57,512 nt of DNA from Acidobacteriota bacterium (GCA_021826505.1 JAKAZV010000006.1:1-57512); one strand, 5' to 3'. Shown: positions 15,840 through 25,267, counted from the stretch's first letter. Notes: a model not told the origin generated them from the letters alone. A program made the numbers and translations.

Positions 15840-16367
15840 ATGCGGTACGGATTGATCCAAACCTGGCGGCGCGGTGCTTTTGAAATCAGCACCGACCCCA
15901 AGCGCCTGCCCCTGCCCCGCGTCCATGCCTTATTGGCCGCGACCTATTGGGCCGAGGCGATTCCGCTTGCGGTCGTGCGGCGCGCCCTGAAACACTCCCT
16001 GAACTTCGGACTCTATGATACGTCTCATTCCGGCGACGCCGTACTGACGGGGTTTGCCCGCATCATCAGCGACTATGCCACGTTCGCCTATGTCTGTGAT
16101 GTGGTCATCGCGCCCGAGCACCGCGGCCAGCGCCTGGGAAGCTGGCTGATGGAATGCATTCTGGCGCACCCGCAACTGCAGCAGCTGCGGCGCTGGTATC
16201 TGGCCACGCTCGATGCCCAGCCGCTGTACGCCCAATTCGGCTTTATTCCCGTGCCTGAGCCGGAGCGTCACATGGAAATCCGCCGGCCGGGTCTTTACCG
16301 TGATGCGGAATTTATCAGCCGCTGGCTAGCCGCCCGCGGCGAAGCTCAGCCGGATGCGCATGATTGA
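15840..16367 (+). CDS. GNAT-family N-acetyltransferase
   Basis: The 175-residue protein has the GNAT core: a substrate-side region to about residue 70, the strand FAYVCDVVIAPEHRGQRLGS around 82-100 with the acetyl-CoA pyrophosphate loop (HRGQRLG), and the C-terminal ATLDAQPLYAQFGFIPV segment at about 120. A small molecule or protein amine is the likely acceptor, but the target is not evident. It starts 3 bp after the amidase and its end overlaps the threonine dehydratase start by 14 bp. Confidence 0.88.
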   Translation: MRYGLIQTWRRGAFEISTDPKRLPLPRVHALLAATYWAEAIPLAVVRRALKHSLNFGLYDTSHSGDAVLTGFARIISDYATFAYVCDVVIAPEHRGQRLGSWLMECILAHPQLQQLRRWYLATLDAQPLYAQFGFIPVPEPERHMEIRRPGLYRDAEFISRWLAARGEAQPDAHD

Positions 16368-17313
16368 TTTTGCCGAAATTATTGCCGCCCGCGGCCGGCT
16401 CGCGGGCCATATTCACCGCACTCCGGTGCTGAGTTCGCGGTCGCTCGACCGCGCCGCCGGATGCCAGGTCTTTTGCAAAGCGGAAAACCTTCAGCGCGGC
16501 GGCGCCTTCAAGATTCGCGGCGCCATGAACCGCCTGCTGCAGCTGACGCCCGCCGAGCGCGAGCACGGCGTGGTCGCCTTTTCCAGCGGCAATCATGCCC
16601 AGGCGGTCGCGCTGGCCTGCCGCGATCTCGCAGTGAGTGCGGTGCTCGTGATGCCGGCCGACGCCCCGCGCCAGAAAATTGCCGCCGTGCGGGATTGCGG
16701 CGGCCGCGTGGTGCTGTACGATCGCGCCGAGCAGAATCGCGAGGCGCTGGCCCGGGAAATGGTGGCTCGCGAAGGCCGCGTGCTGATTCCGCCTTATGAC
16801 GATCCCGCCATCATCGCCGGCGCGGCCACCGCCGCGCTGGAACTGCTGGAAGATGTGCCGGATCTCGACGCCCTTATCGCGCCCGTGGGCGGCGGCGGAT
16901 TGCTGGCCGGCAGCATTCTGTCGGCGGCGCATTTGCGCCCCGGCCTGGCGATCTTCGGCGTGGAGCCGGAAACCGCGGCCGATGTGAAATTATCCCTGGC
17001 GCAAGGCCGGATCTGTTCGATTACGGAAAATCCCACCATCGCCGACGGCCTGCGCACCCAGCAGCCCGGCCAGCTGACGTTTCCCATACTGCAGTCGAGC
17101 GTGCGCGAGATTTTTACCGTCCGGGACAGCGAACTGCTGCAGACTCTGCGCTTTTTCCTGGAGCGGCTCAAAACGCTGGCCGAGCCTTCCGGGCTGGCGG
17201 CCGCGGCCGCGGTCTTACGCGGAGAATTAAAAAATTTCCGCCGCGTGGGCCTGATCCTCAGCGGCGGCAATGTGGATGCGGAAATTATTCTCCGCGCCTT
17301 CAGGGGATGTTGA
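16354..17313 (+). CDS. threonine dehydratase / serine racemase-type PLP enzyme
   Basis: A 319-residue fold-type II PLP enzyme. The Schiff-base lysine is K53 in RGGAFKIRGA; SSGNHAQAVAL near 78 is the substrate loop, VGGGGLLAG near 180 the phosphate-binding glycine loop, and SGGN near the C-terminus the pyridine-nitrogen region. It should deaminate threonine and serine to 2-oxobutyrate and pyruvate, as in catabolic TdcB-like enzymes; it lacks the C-terminal regulatory domain of biosynthetic IlvA. Serine racemase activity is possible. An alternative ATG lies at 16360. Its last 14 bp overlap the convergent ferric-reductase-like gene. Confidence 0.9.
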   Translation: MRMIDFAEIIAARGRLAGHIHRTPVLSSRSLDRAAGCQVFCKAENLQRGGAFKIRGAMNRLLQLTPAEREHGVVAFSSGNHAQAVALACRDLAVSAVLVMPADAPRQKIAAVRDCGGRVVLYDRAEQNREALAREMVAREGRVLIPPYDDPAIIAGAATAALELLEDVPDLDALIAPVGGGGLLAGSILSAAHLRPGLAIFGVEPETAADVKLSLAQGRICSITENPTIADGLRTQQPGQLTFPILQSSVREIFTVRDSELLQTLRFFLERLKTLAEPSGLAAAAAVLRGELKNFRRVGLILSGGNVDAEIILRAFRGC

Positions 17314-17899
17314 TGGCAACCGGGAGGGCGGATTGATTTTGCCGGACGCGTTTGCGCAGCCACCGCCGCCGCAGTCCCCAGATCAATATGCCGATGGCCG
17401 CCAGCAGGCAGGCTTCCACCCATAATTTACCGCCGTCGAGCAGGTTGGCGGGGGCGTTTTTCGCTTCCGGGTTGGCCAGGATGCCATGCAGGAAAAGTCC
17501 AGCCATGGCCGCATAGGCCGCATAATGAAAGGCCTTCCATAACCGCCGGCCCAGCCGGCGGCGGATCCGGGAAGTCAAGAAAACCAGCGCCAAAAGATAA
17601 AGCGCCAGCGCCCCGATGGTGTTATAAAGCGGCTGGCCGGGAGAATGCGGGGGGAAAAGCAATTGCCGCCAGCCAAACCGCGGCTGCCTGACCCAAAGCA
17701 GCAAAGCCGGATGCAAAATGCAAAGCCCCAGCAAAGCCCAGCCGCTGCGGTCATGCCAATAGAAAATGTTGAAGCGGCGCCGCGGCCAGTTTTGTAAGGG
17801 ACTGTAGCGCGCGGCGATGCATGTCCCCAGCCCCAGATTCACCGCCGCCAGCCCCACCGCCGCCAGGCCGGCGTAAGCCGAGAGATCTAAAATCCGCAC
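17300..17899 (-). CDS. ferric-reductase-like transmembrane haem protein
   Basis: The 199-residue protein has about six hydrophobic helices and conserved His pairs: HDRSGWALLGLCILHPALL (about 48-66) and FHYAAYAAMAGLFLHGIL (about 127-144). Two His on facing helices fit haem b ligation in the ferric-reductase-like domain (MsrQ/YedZ type). It likely passes electrons across the membrane, but no MsrP partner or flavin domain is next to it. A basic RRRWLRKRVRQ tail lies in the cytoplasm by the positive-inside rule. It is convergent with, and overlaps by 14 bp, the threonine dehydratase. Confidence 0.8.
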   Translation of the reverse strand: MRILDLSAYAGLAAVGLAAVNLGLGTCIAARYSPLQNWPRRRFNIFYWHDRSGWALLGLCILHPALLLWVRQPRFGWRQLLFPPHSPGQPLYNTIGALALYLLALVFLTSRIRRRLGRRLWKAFHYAAYAAMAGLFLHGILANPEAKNAPANLLDGGKLWVEACLLAAIGILIWGLRRRWLRKRVRQNQSALPVAINIP

Positions 17900-18017
17900 G
17901 CAAGCCGTTCTTTCATGTTGGTTGCTACGCCGCGAACGCCCTTCAGGTTCAGGTTATTATCCAAGGGGAGAGAACGCGCGCCGCCGGTGAATATTGCGTA
18001 ACCACGGCTGAAATTCC

Positions 18018-18806
18018 ATGACCATGAAGAACCCGGCTTTCGTTTTGATCACCGGCGCCAGCTACGGCCTGGGCGAAGAATATGCCTTGCAACTGGCGCA
18101 GCGGGGCAAGCGCCTGCTGCTGACCGCGCGCTCGCAGGCTCGCCTGGAGTCGCTGCGCCCCGGCCTGCTGGCCGCCGGCGCGCCCGAGGTGCGTCTGGTT
18201 ACCGCCGATCTTGCCGCCGACGGGGTTGAAGTCCTGACCCGCTATATCGCGGCCGAACAACTGGAAATTGAGCTGCTCATCAATAATGCCGGCTTTGGCG
18301 GCGGCGGCGAGTTCGCCCGTTGCGATGCCGCCCGCCAGCTCGCCATGATTGATGTGAACGTGCGCGCCCTGGTCGCGCTCAGCCGCGCGCTGCTGCCCGC
18401 CATGCGCGAACGGCAATCAGGCGCGATCATGAATCTGGGATCGGTCGCCTCGTTCCAGCCCGGCCCCTACGGCGCCACCTATGCCGCCACCAAGGCATTC
18501 GTGCTGAGTTTCTCCCTGGCGTTATGGCAGGAGTATCGCGAGTACGGGGTTCATATCATGGCCGTCTGCCCCGGCTACACCGATACGCATTTTTTTGAGG
18601 CTGCGAATCTGGCTCCGCCGCGCGGCGTTTATATGCAGTCGGCGGCCCAGGTGGTCAGGGAATCGTTGCGCGCCCTTGATCGCCGCAAGCCGTACGTTGT
18701 GACCGGCGCGCCCAACCGCTGGCTGGTGCGGGCCAGCCGCGTGAGCCCGCGGCTGTGGGTGGTGAAAATGACCGCGAAATGGATGCGCACCCGCTGGCAG
18801 CGTTGA
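18018..18806 (+). CDS. short-chain dehydrogenase/reductase (SDR)
   Basis: A 262-residue classical SDR. The nucleotide loop is GASYGLGEE near residue 12, NNAGFG follows near 90, the catalytic Ser lies in MNLGSVAS near 140, and YGATYAATKAF near 153 gives the Tyr-x3-Lys pair; PGYTDTHFFEA is the post-catalytic loop. The Arg in LTARSQARLESL near 35 suggests NADP(H). The substrate is unknown. ATG codons at 18018 and 18024 are both possible. It is monocistronic. Confidence 0.9.
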   Translation: MTMKNPAFVLITGASYGLGEEYALQLAQRGKRLLLTARSQARLESLRPGLLAAGAPEVRLVTADLAADGVEVLTRYIAAEQLEIELLINNAGFGGGGEFARCDAARQLAMIDVNVRALVALSRALLPAMRERQSGAIMNLGSVASFQPGPYGATYAATKAFVLSFSLALWQEYREYGVHIMAVCPGYTDTHFFEAANLAPPRGVYMQSAAQVVRESLRALDRRKPYVVTGAPNRWLVRASRVSPRLWVVKMTAKWMRTRWQR

Positions 18807-18808
18807 AA

Positions 18809-19360
18809 TTAATGCGGCTTCCGGGCTGGCTGATTGGCGTTATGGATGACCAGCCGGCGCGGAGGCCGCGGCCGCGCGGCCAGGGTTTGCAGGCGGGTAA
18901 GTTCGGCTTGTTGCCGCAAGGCTAACTTCTGGATGGAGTCGCCCAGCGCGCTCAAGCCGGCGCGCAAATCCGCATCGGCTCGCAGCAGCTTGCGGGCCGA
19001 TGGCCGGCGCGAATGCCGTCCCGCCAGGCGGGCAACCCGATCCGCCACCTGCGCGACCGCCTGCAGGTCACGATAGAGCCGGAACGCGGCGGCTAAATTT
19101 TCCGGCTGGTGCTGATATTTCAACAGCAAGGCCGGGGCTGCCTGTTGGAGATTCCGTTCCAGCGCCGGCGCCGCCGAGGAATATTCCCGTGTCTGGCGGC
19201 GATTCAGACGCCATGGGCGCGGCTGCGCCCGCACCAGGGCCTGGTTGAGTTCCCGCACCGCGTTATTTAAGCCCGGCGCCGCGGCCGGCCTTTGCGCCCA
19301 GCCTGATAACCCCAGGCCGAGCCAACTCAAAATTCCCAGAAAGCATATGGAAACGCGCAT
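18809..19360 (-). CDS. secreted alpha-helical protein, function unknown
   Basis: The 183-residue product has a signal peptide (CFLGILSWLGLGLSGWAQ) and a mature part that is nearly all charged, Ala-, Leu- and Gln-rich helix, with coiled-coil-like stretches (RELNQALVRAQ, YRDLQAVAQVADRVARLAG, LRADADLRAGLSALGDSIQK). No recognised domain. It ends 3 bp from the convergent SDR gene and lies upstream of nothing on its strand, so it is probably transcribed alone. Confidence 0.62.
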   Translation of the reverse strand: MRVSICFLGILSWLGLGLSGWAQRPAAAPGLNNAVRELNQALVRAQPRPWRLNRRQTREYSSAAPALERNLQQAAPALLLKYQHQPENLAAAFRLYRDLQAVAQVADRVARLAGRHSRRPSARKLLRADADLRAGLSALGDSIQKLALRQQAELTRLQTLAARPRPPRRLVIHNANQPARKPH

Positions 19361-19406
19361 GGCAAAAGGTTAGATGCAAATTGCAGCGGCTGGGTTTTTT
19401 CCTCAA

Positions 19407-20525
19407 CTATGCATTGAGAATCGCGGCATAAAGAGCTTCATACCGGGGCACAATGGCGGCGGCGCAAAATTGCTCCTGGACCCGTTCCAGAGCGGCCTGG
19501 CCCATTTCGCGCAGCCGTTCCGGCTGATGAATCAACTCCAGCGCGGCTTCGGCCATGGCCTCGACCGCGCCCACGGGAAACAGAAATCCGCTGACCCCGT
19601 CTTCGACCACTTCCGGAACCCCGCCCACCCGGGTAGCGATGGCGGGAACCCGGTGCGCCATGGCCTCGAGCGCGGCCAAGCCAAACGATTCCAGCTCGCT
19701 GGGCATCAGCATGAGATCGCTGATGGAAAGAAATTCCTCAATCTTTTCCTGTTTACCCACAAAGTAGACCCGCTCCCATAATCCCTGGCAACGCGCCTGA
19801 TGCTCGGCCGAGGCGCGATCGGGGCCATCGCCCACCAGCAGCAGCCGGGCATTGGTGTGGGGCGCCATGCGGGCGAAGATTTTAATCACATCGCCCACCC
19901 GTTTCACCGGCCGGAAGTTCGATAAATGCACCAGCAGCGGCTCATCGGGTCGTGCATAGCGGGCGCGCAACTCGGGCAATGCCTGCCGTCCATAGCGATC
20001 GCAATTGACAAAATTAGGCAGCACTTCCATGTCGCGCTCCACTTCAAATTCCTGCCGCGTGCGCTCGCGCAGGTAGTGCGAGATCGCCGTTACTCCGTCA
20101 CTGTTTTCAATGGAAAAGCGCGTGATCGGCAGATAACTGCGATCGGAGCCCACCAGCGTGATATCGGTGCCGTGCAAGGTGGTGATAAACGGCAGCCGCC
20201 GGCGCGACATGGCCCGCGCCAGATAGGCGCTGACCGAGTGGGGTATGGCGTAGTGGACATGCAGCAGATCCAGCTTTTCACTTTCGGCGATTTCCACCAT
20301 CTTGCCGGCCAGCGCCAGGGCATAGGGCGGAAAATCAAACAACGGGTAATTGGAGACGGCGACTTCGTGAAAATAGAGGCGCGGCAGCTCCAGATTCAGC
20401 CGGATCGGCTGGGCGTAGCTGATGAAGTGGACTTCGTGGCCGCGCTCGGCCAGCTCCTTGCCCAGCTCTGTGGCCACAATGCCGCTGCCGCCATAGGTGG
20501 GATAGCAGGTGACTCCGATCCGCAT
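19407..20525 (-). CDS. bshA: N-acetyl-alpha-D-glucosaminyl L-malate synthase BshA
   Basis: A 372-residue GT4 glycosyltransferase. [20 protein letters not shown] at the N-terminus (GGSG as the donor-binding loop), HVHYAIPHS near 90, [12 protein letters not shown] near 118, and [22 protein letters not shown] near 290 with the E-x7-E region are close to BshA. It joins L-malate to UDP-GlcNAc in the first step of bacillithiol synthesis, the low-molecular-weight thiol of several phyla. No bshB or bshC is adjacent, so they must lie elsewhere. A terminator lies upstream at 20614-20665. Confidence 0.9.
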   Translation of the reverse strand: MRIGVTCYPTYGGSGIVATELGKELAERGHEVHFISYAQPIRLNLELPRLYFHEVAVSNYPLFDFPPYALALAGKMVEIAESEKLDLLHVHYAIPHSVSAYLARAMSRRRLPFITTLHGTDITLVGSDRSYLPITRFSIENSDGVTAISHYLRERTRQEFEVERDMEVLPNFVNCDRYGRQALPELRARYARPDEPLLVHLSNFRPVKRVGDVIKIFARMAPHTNARLLLVGDGPDRASAEHQARCQGLWERVYFVGKQEKIEEFLSISDLMLMPSELESFGLAALEAMAHRVPAIATRVGGVPEVVEDGVSGFLFPVGAVEAMAEAALELIHQPERLREMGQAALERVQEQFCAAAIVPRYEALYAAILNA

Positions 20526-20832
20526 TCATTCAGATTACAGGAGTTCAAAGATGCGGCCAGGTATCGTCTCAGGGCGAGATCGCAGGCGGGACGCTTACTG
20601 ATCCATGCAGCGCGATAAAAAAAGCCGGCCTGCTCCCCCCGGATAGGCCGGCTTCTCTTTTTTTCCGGAATTTTTTTGCCGGATGACTCATGTACAGGCA
20701 TTCGCAAGGCCAAACTCTTCCATTAAGGAAAGTGTATGAAAATAAAGCAAATACTTTGGGGGCGCAGGAACATAGACACGGGTTTCCTGACTGCGGCTGT
20801 AACAAAAGCACCCGATTTATAACGCGCAGAGG
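20526..20832. other. intergenic region with terminator between dedA and bshA
   Basis: This 307-bp gap holds the hairpin at 20614-20665, an A/T-rich stretch at 20715-20760 and nothing else I can assign. No plausible protein or RNA gene was seen, and no clear promoter for bshA. Confidence 0.5.
20614..20665. terminator. bidirectional Rho-independent terminator
   Basis: AAGCCGGCCT pairs with AGGCCGGCTT around a 13-nt loop, with an A-run before and TCTTTTTTT after it. On the minus strand it lies downstream of the dedA-like gene and upstream of bshA. Confidence 0.88.
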
Positions 20833-21501
20833 TCAGGAATCGAGGCCAGCCTTGGATTGGTCGGGGCGGGGATGGCCTTCGAGCACCGGATTACGGCGAC
20901 CGCGCTGCCAGTGCAGCCAGATCCAAAAAATAACGGCTGCTCCAAGTGCGACCGCGATGGCCATATCGAAACGATGAAAATACCCGCCCAGCACCGTCCA
21001 GCGGCGGCCGAGTATCCAACCCGCCCAGATCAGCGCCCAGCACCAGGGCAGCGAACCCAGTACGGTATAGAAGGTAAATCGTCCCCAGGGCATACGAGCC
21101 ACGCCCACCGGCAGGGAAATAAATGTGCGGATCACCGGCAGCATACGGCTGAGCAAAACCGTCAGCCCTCCGTGGCGTTGAAACCAGGCCTCACCCCGGT
21201 CTAAATCCTGACGGGAGATCAGCAGCCAGCGGCCATAGCGTTCGGCGGCGGGACGGCCGCCCCAGGCGCCCACCCCATACGCCAGCCAGGAACCCAGTGC
21301 GCAGCCCAGCGTGGCCGCCGTGACGGCGGGCAGAAAGGCCATTTTTCCCTGGCTGATGAGGAAACCTGAAAACGGCAGCACCACTTCGGAAGGGATCGGT
21401 ATGCAGGCGGATTCCAGCGTCATCCAGAGCAGAATTCCGGCATAACCCCAGGCGGCGATGAGGGCCATGATTCCGTTCGCCAGATGGCTCAATGGGTGCA
21501 T
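20833..21501 (-). CDS. DedA-family membrane protein
   Basis: A 222-residue integral membrane protein. ESACIPIPSEVVLPFSGFL near residue 30 is the DedA re-entrant signature, followed by GCALGSWLAYGVGAWGGRP and SRMLPVIRTFISLPVGVARM near 118, where the Arg and Pro are conserved. DedA proteins are thought to move undecaprenyl phosphate or other phospholipids between leaflets, driven by the proton gradient. The terminator at 20614-20665 closes its transcript. A small hypothetical gene lies 37 bp upstream on the same strand. Confidence 0.9.
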   Translation of the reverse strand: MHPLSHLANGIMALIAAWGYAGILLWMTLESACIPIPSEVVLPFSGFLISQGKMAFLPAVTAATLGCALGSWLAYGVGAWGGRPAAERYGRWLLISRQDLDRGEAWFQRHGGLTVLLSRMLPVIRTFISLPVGVARMPWGRFTFYTVLGSLPWCWALIWAGWILGRRWTVLGGYFHRFDMAIAVALGAAVIFWIWLHWQRGRRNPVLEGHPRPDQSKAGLDS

Positions 21502-21538
21502 AGTTTCAGTCGTGCCGGACGATTTAAGATCAAGCCGC

Positions 21539-21775
21539 TCAGATGCCGCCCGCGTTGGGGACGTCGGAGGAAAAGCTTTGGCTCATCAGCGTAAATCCAT
21601 CCAACTCCTGCCCGCTCGTGCGCTGCAAAACCGGCACGCGGCGGCTTTCGCCGTCATCGGTGGCGCGCAGCACGGCCATGGCCGTAAACAACTCGATATA
21701 AGTGCGCGAAACCAGATACTGGCGGCCGGTGCTGTTTTCAGTCCAGATTTGTCCAGCTTGTACGCGCGTGGGCAT
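21539..21775 (-). CDS. small conserved hypothetical protein
   Basis: A 78-residue acidic protein without signal peptide or membrane segment. VQAGQIWTENSTGRQYLVSR and ELFTAMAVLRATDDGESRRV suggest a compact beta-rich fold. I recognise no family. Spacing of 37 bp to the dedA-like gene suggests possible co-transcription. It sits back to back with the TPR gene, whose promoter lies in the gap. Confidence 0.6.
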   Translation of the reverse strand: MPTRVQAGQIWTENSTGRQYLVSRTYIELFTAMAVLRATDDGESRRVPVLQRTSGQELDGFTLMSQSFSSDVPNAGGI

Positions 21776-21860
21776 GAGGTTTTGTCTTTAAAAGTATAGC
21801 GAGCCTTACAACGGATACGGAGCGAAATATCTCCGCTTCCGCAAAGCCGCTCGGTTAAAT

Positions 21861-21869
21861 TGCTATAAT
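21861..21869 (+). promoter_or_regulatory. extended -10 promoter for the TPR gene
   Basis: TGCTATAAT is a perfect extended -10 element (TGnTATAAT), 49 bp before the ATG at 21918. No good -35 lies at the expected distance, as is usual for extended -10 promoters. Confidence 0.6.
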
Positions 21870-21917
21870 CAAGCCACTGCCCATAGTCTGAGGTTGTTTG
21901 GCCGGAAAAATCACCCC

Positions 21918-24086
21918 ATGCAGCGCTTTGCCAACAGGACGGTCGCCGGGCGCGGATTGCGCCGCGGCCCGGGAAACATATTTTCGGCGCTGATCGGGCT
22001 GCTGGCAGCGGCCGCGCTCTATGCGCAAACCCCGGGGCCCGGTTTGAAAACTCCGGCAGTTTCGCCCGCCCAGGCCGCGGCTCGTTCCCTTCCGTCGGCG
22101 AGCGCCTATTACCATTTTCTTCGCGCCCGCATGGCGGAAGACCGGGCGGGAATTTTAGGCGATCGCCGGGATGTGCAAACCGCCTTGCGCCAGTATCAAT
22201 TGGCCATACACGCGGACCCGGAGAGCGCCTATCTGCCGGACCAGATGGCCAGTCTATTGTTCCGCATCGGGCGGACCGGAGACGCCATACGTCTGGCCCG
22301 CGGGGTGACGCGCATGCATCCCCGCGATCTGCGCGGGCATGAACTGCTGGGCTGGATTTATACCCATCTGCTGGGCAATGCCCAGGATCCCGCGACCCGC
22401 GCCCTGCTGCTCATGGCGGCGCAGCAGTATCAGACCCTGGTCCGGCTGCAGCCTCGCAACATTGCTTTTCGCCTGCATCTGGCGCAACTGCTGGTCGCCA
22501 ATCATCAATATGGGCCGGCGGCGGCTCAATTTACGGCGGTGCTGCGGCAGCAACCCGGACAACCACGGGCCATGGTCAGCCTGATCACGCTCGATGGCCG
22601 CCAGGGCAGAATTGAGGATGCGCAGAATCTGCTGGCCTCCGTCCCCCCCGCCGCGCGCACTCCGGCGATGGAGCTGGCTCTGGGCCGGGCGCTGGCGCGC
22701 CAGCATCACCCAGGCCAGGCCATCACGGCCTATCGGGCCGCGCTGGCGCGGAATCCACATTCGTTGCCCGCGCGGCGGGCCCTGGCCCGGCTGCTGCTGC
22801 AGTCCGGACAGACCCTGGCGGCGCTGCGCCAGTATCGCCTGATCGCCGCGCAGGCGCCGGACAATGCGCGGGCCTGGCTGCAGATCACCGCGATCGAGGA
22901 AAAGCGCGGTCATTTCCCGCAGGCCGAAGCCGCCTTAGCGCACGCCGGAAGCCTGCTGCCGGGAAGCCCCGAAGTCGGATATTTCCGCGCCGTATTGTAT
23001 GAAGCGGAATACCATAACCGAAAGGCCCGCCGCGAACTGCAACGGCTGCTGACTCAAACCGCCAGCCCCACCGGTCAATATCAGGGCGAAGCGGCCTATA
23101 ACCGCAGCGCATTTCTGGAGGAACTGGGACGTTTGGAACGGGCCCGCCATCATGACCAGGCGGCACTGGCCGATTTCCGGCAGATGCAACAACTGGGCCA
23201 GCGCGCCCAGCGCCATGCGGCCCTGGAAATGATCACCACCTGGCGCCGCGCCCGGCATTATCATCGCGCCCTGGCCGTGGCCACCGCCGCGGTGAAGCAG
23301 TTTCCCGGTTCCGCGGCGTTGCGCATCCGGGATGCCCTGCTGCTGGCGGAAACCGGAGAGGCAGCCCAGGCCCGCCGGGCGCTGCAGCCCTTAATGCAAT
23401 TACAGCCGCATGACGCCGGCCTGTATTTAGTTCTGGGAGAAATTGAGCAATCGGCGCGCCACTGGCGCCGCGCCCGCCGGGCCGCCCAGCAGGCCGCCCG
23501 GCTGGCCCGGCATAATCAGGACCGTGCCGAAGCCGCGCTGCTGGCAGCGGAAATTGCCGGCGACCGCGGCGCTTATGCCCGCGCCGGCCAGGATTACCGG
23601 CGGGCCCTGGCCTTTGCCCCCGGCAATGCCATGGTGCTCAACGATTATGGCTATATGCTGGCCAACCGCGACCGTCATCTGCGGCGAGCGCTCGGCTATA
23701 TTCAGGCCGCGGTCCGCCAGGAAGCGCATAATTCCGCCTATCTCGATAGCCTGGGCTGGGCCCATTTCCAACTGCATCAGTACCGCCGGGCCGCGCTGCG
23801 TCTGCACCAGGCCTGGAGTATGGCGCGGCACGATCCCACGATTTTGGGTCATTTGGCCAGTCTGGCTTTACAGACCGGACATTTAAGCCTAGCGGTCAGC
23901 CAGGCGCAGTCCGCCGTAGCGGCCTGGCGCCAAACCCCGCCGGGCGACTTTGATTCCCAGGAGGCCCGGCGTATCCGGCGCGTGCTCCGGCAAGCGCGCC
24001 AGCAGTACCTCAGGCGGGAATCAGCCCAACAACTGCGCTTACACACCCGGATCACACCCGTTTCGCCCCATCTGCAGCACCCATAA
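21918..24086 (+). CDS. large exported tetratricopeptide-repeat protein
   Basis: A 722-residue protein with an N-terminal signal (IFSALIGLLAAAALYAQ) and at least ten degenerate TPR units from about residue 60 to the end, e.g. ALRQYQLAIHADPESAYLPD, ALARNPHSLPARRALARLLL and YRRALAFAPGNAMVLNDYGY. The last cluster (NDYGYMLANR, ALGYIQAAVRQEAHNSAYLD, SLGWAHFQLHQ) is typical of periplasmic PEP-CTERM or BamD-like TPR proteins. It probably acts as a scaffold in the envelope, but no partner is indicated. The start is the ATG after the extended -10 promoter. Confidence 0.82.
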   Translation: MQRFANRTVAGRGLRRGPGNIFSALIGLLAAAALYAQTPGPGLKTPAVSPAQAAARSLPSASAYYHFLRARMAEDRAGILGDRRDVQTALRQYQLAIHADPESAYLPDQMASLLFRIGRTGDAIRLARGVTRMHPRDLRGHELLGWIYTHLLGNAQDPATRALLLMAAQQYQTLVRLQPRNIAFRLHLAQLLVANHQYGPAAAQFTAVLRQQPGQPRAMVSLITLDGRQGRIEDAQNLLASVPPAARTPAMELALGRALARQHHPGQAITAYRAALARNPHSLPARRALARLLLQSGQTLAALRQYRLIAAQAPDNARAWLQITAIEEKRGHFPQAEAALAHAGSLLPGSPEVGYFRAVLYEAEYHNRKARRELQRLLTQTASPTGQYQGEAAYNRSAFLEELGRLERARHHDQAALADFRQMQQLGQRAQRHAALEMITTWRRARHYHRALAVATAAVKQFPGSAALRIRDALLLAETGEAAQARRALQPLMQLQPHDAGLYLVLGEIEQSARHWRRARRAAQQAARLARHNQDRAEAALLAAEIAGDRGAYARAGQDYRRALAFAPGNAMVLNDYGYMLANRDRHLRRALGYIQAAVRQEAHNSAYLDSLGWAHFQLHQYRRAALRLHQAWSMARHDPTILGHLASLALQTGHLSLAVSQAQSAVAAWRQTPPGDFDSQEARRIRRVLRQARQQYLRRESAQQLRLHTRITPVSPHLQHP

Positions 24087-24134
24087 ATTCATCATCCGGA
24101 TGCCGACCCATGTGTGCCAGCGCCTAGGATTTCG

Positions 24135-24140
24135 TATAAT
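24135..24140 (+). promoter_or_regulatory. -10 element upstream of greA
   Basis: TATAAT lies 17 bp before the greA ATG, giving a very short leader. The -35 region (GTGTGC-like) is weak. The match is exact but the -35 makes it tentative. Confidence 0.5.
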
Positions 24141-24157
24141 TTGGTTCGGCGGATTCC

Positions 24158-24637
24158 ATGCCTCTTAAAATTCAGGAAAAACTTCTCGGTGAAATCCAGC
24201 AGCTGGAGCATGAACTCGCGATCGAGCTGCCGGCGGAGTTGAAGCGCGCGGTGGCTTTGGGCGATCTCAGTGAAAATGCCGAGTACCACATGGCCAAGCA
24301 GCGCCAGGAATTTGTCATGGCGCGGCTGGCCCAGCTCAAAAAACGCCTGGCCGACCTCAGCCTCATCAATCTCAGCAACATTCCCCGCGACCGCGCCGCG
24401 TACGGCACGATGCTGCGCCTGCTCGACCTGGACAAAGGGGAAATCGTCGAATACCGGCTGGTCAGCAGCGAAGAGGCCGACGTGCCCAAAGGCCTGATCT
24501 CCACCTCCTCGCCCATTGGCCGCGGCCTGATGGGCAAACAGGTCGGAGACGCGGTGCGCATTCAAACCCCCAACGGCGCGCGCGAATTCGAAGTGCAGAA
24601 CATTGTGACCATTCACGATCAGGAAGCCGCACAGTAA
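24158..24637 (+). CDS. greA: transcription elongation factor GreA
   Basis: A 159-residue protein with the N-terminal coiled-coil hairpin (residues 1-75, with ELPAELKRAVALGDLSENAE and the acidic DLSENAEY tip that reaches the RNA polymerase active site) and the C-terminal globular domain (ISTSSPIGRGLMGKQVGDAV near 125). It restarts backtracked polymerase by promoting cleavage of the 3' end of the transcript. A CDP-alcohol phosphatidyltransferase gene follows after 3 bp, so they probably share one transcript. Confidence 0.93.
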   Translation: MPLKIQEKLLGEIQQLEHELAIELPAELKRAVALGDLSENAEYHMAKQRQEFVMARLAQLKKRLADLSLINLSNIPRDRAAYGTMLRLLDLDKGEIVEYRLVSSEEADVPKGLISTSSPIGRGLMGKQVGDAVRIQTPNGAREFEVQNIVTIHDQEAAQ

Positions 24638-24640
24638 TCC

Positions 24641-25267
24641 ATGACGTATACCGAAGCCATCGGCAAGGGTTGCAAGCTGATTCTCGACCGCATTGTGCGC
24701 GGCCTGGCCCTGGCCCGCATTCATCCCAATGTGCTGACCTTCATTGGGCTCATGATCAATACCGTGGCGGCGGTGCTGTTCGGCTATGGCGCGCTTTTTG
24801 CCGCCGGGCTGGTCATTATCGGCGCCGGCATCTTCGATATGGTGGATGGCCGGGTGGCGCGGGTGACCAATACAGTCAGCCACTTTGGCGCCTTCTTCGA
24901 TTCCGTGGTGGACCGCTATTCGGACCTGGCGCTCTATTTCGGACTGCTGGTTTACTATGCCCGCATCAACCGTTTTTTCTACGTGGTGCTCACCGCCATT
25001 GTGATGACCGGCTCGGTCATGGTCAGTTATGCCCGCGCCCGCGCCGAATCGGTGATTCCTTCCTGTAAAGTGGGCTTTATGGAGCGCCCCGAGCGCATTG
25101 TGCTCGTGATTCTCGGCGCGCTTTTTAACCGCATGGCGCCGGTGCTGTGGATCATCGCCGTGCTCTCCAATATCACCGTCATTCACCGCATACACTTCAC
25201 CCTGCGCGCCACCCGCAAACTGGACGCCGCGGGCACACTGGCCGATCCGGCTCCCCTGGCGCGCTAA
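24641..25267 (+). CDS. CDP-alcohol phosphatidyltransferase family protein
   Basis: A 208-residue membrane enzyme. The full catalytic motif D66-x2-D69-G70-x2-A73-R74-x8-G83-x3-D87-x3-D91 is intact, as in PgsA, PssA and inositol-phosphate synthases. About five membrane helices surround it (VLTFIGLMINTVAAVLFGYG, LFAAGLVIIGAG and others). It transfers a phosphatidyl group from CDP-diacylglycerol to an alcohol. The specific alcohol is unclear; archaetidylinositol- and PIP-synthase-like sequences share this length. It follows greA by 3 bp. Confidence 0.88.
   Translation: MTYTEAIGKGCKLILDRIVRGLALARIHPNVLTFIGLMINTVAAVLFGYGALFAAGLVIIGAGIFDMVDGRVARVTNTVSHFGAFFDSVVDRYSDLALYFGLLVYYARINRFFYVVLTAIVMTGSVMVSYARARAESVIPSCKVGFMERPERIVLVILGALFNRMAPVLWIIAVLSNITVIHRIHFTLRATRKLDAAGTLADPAPLAR

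Noticed and set aside
24092-25195. 367-residue His/Gly-rich ORF on the minus strand
   Set aside because: It is entirely antisense to greA and the CDP-alcohol phosphatidyltransferase, both with clear motifs, and has a composition typical of GC-rich antisense frames.
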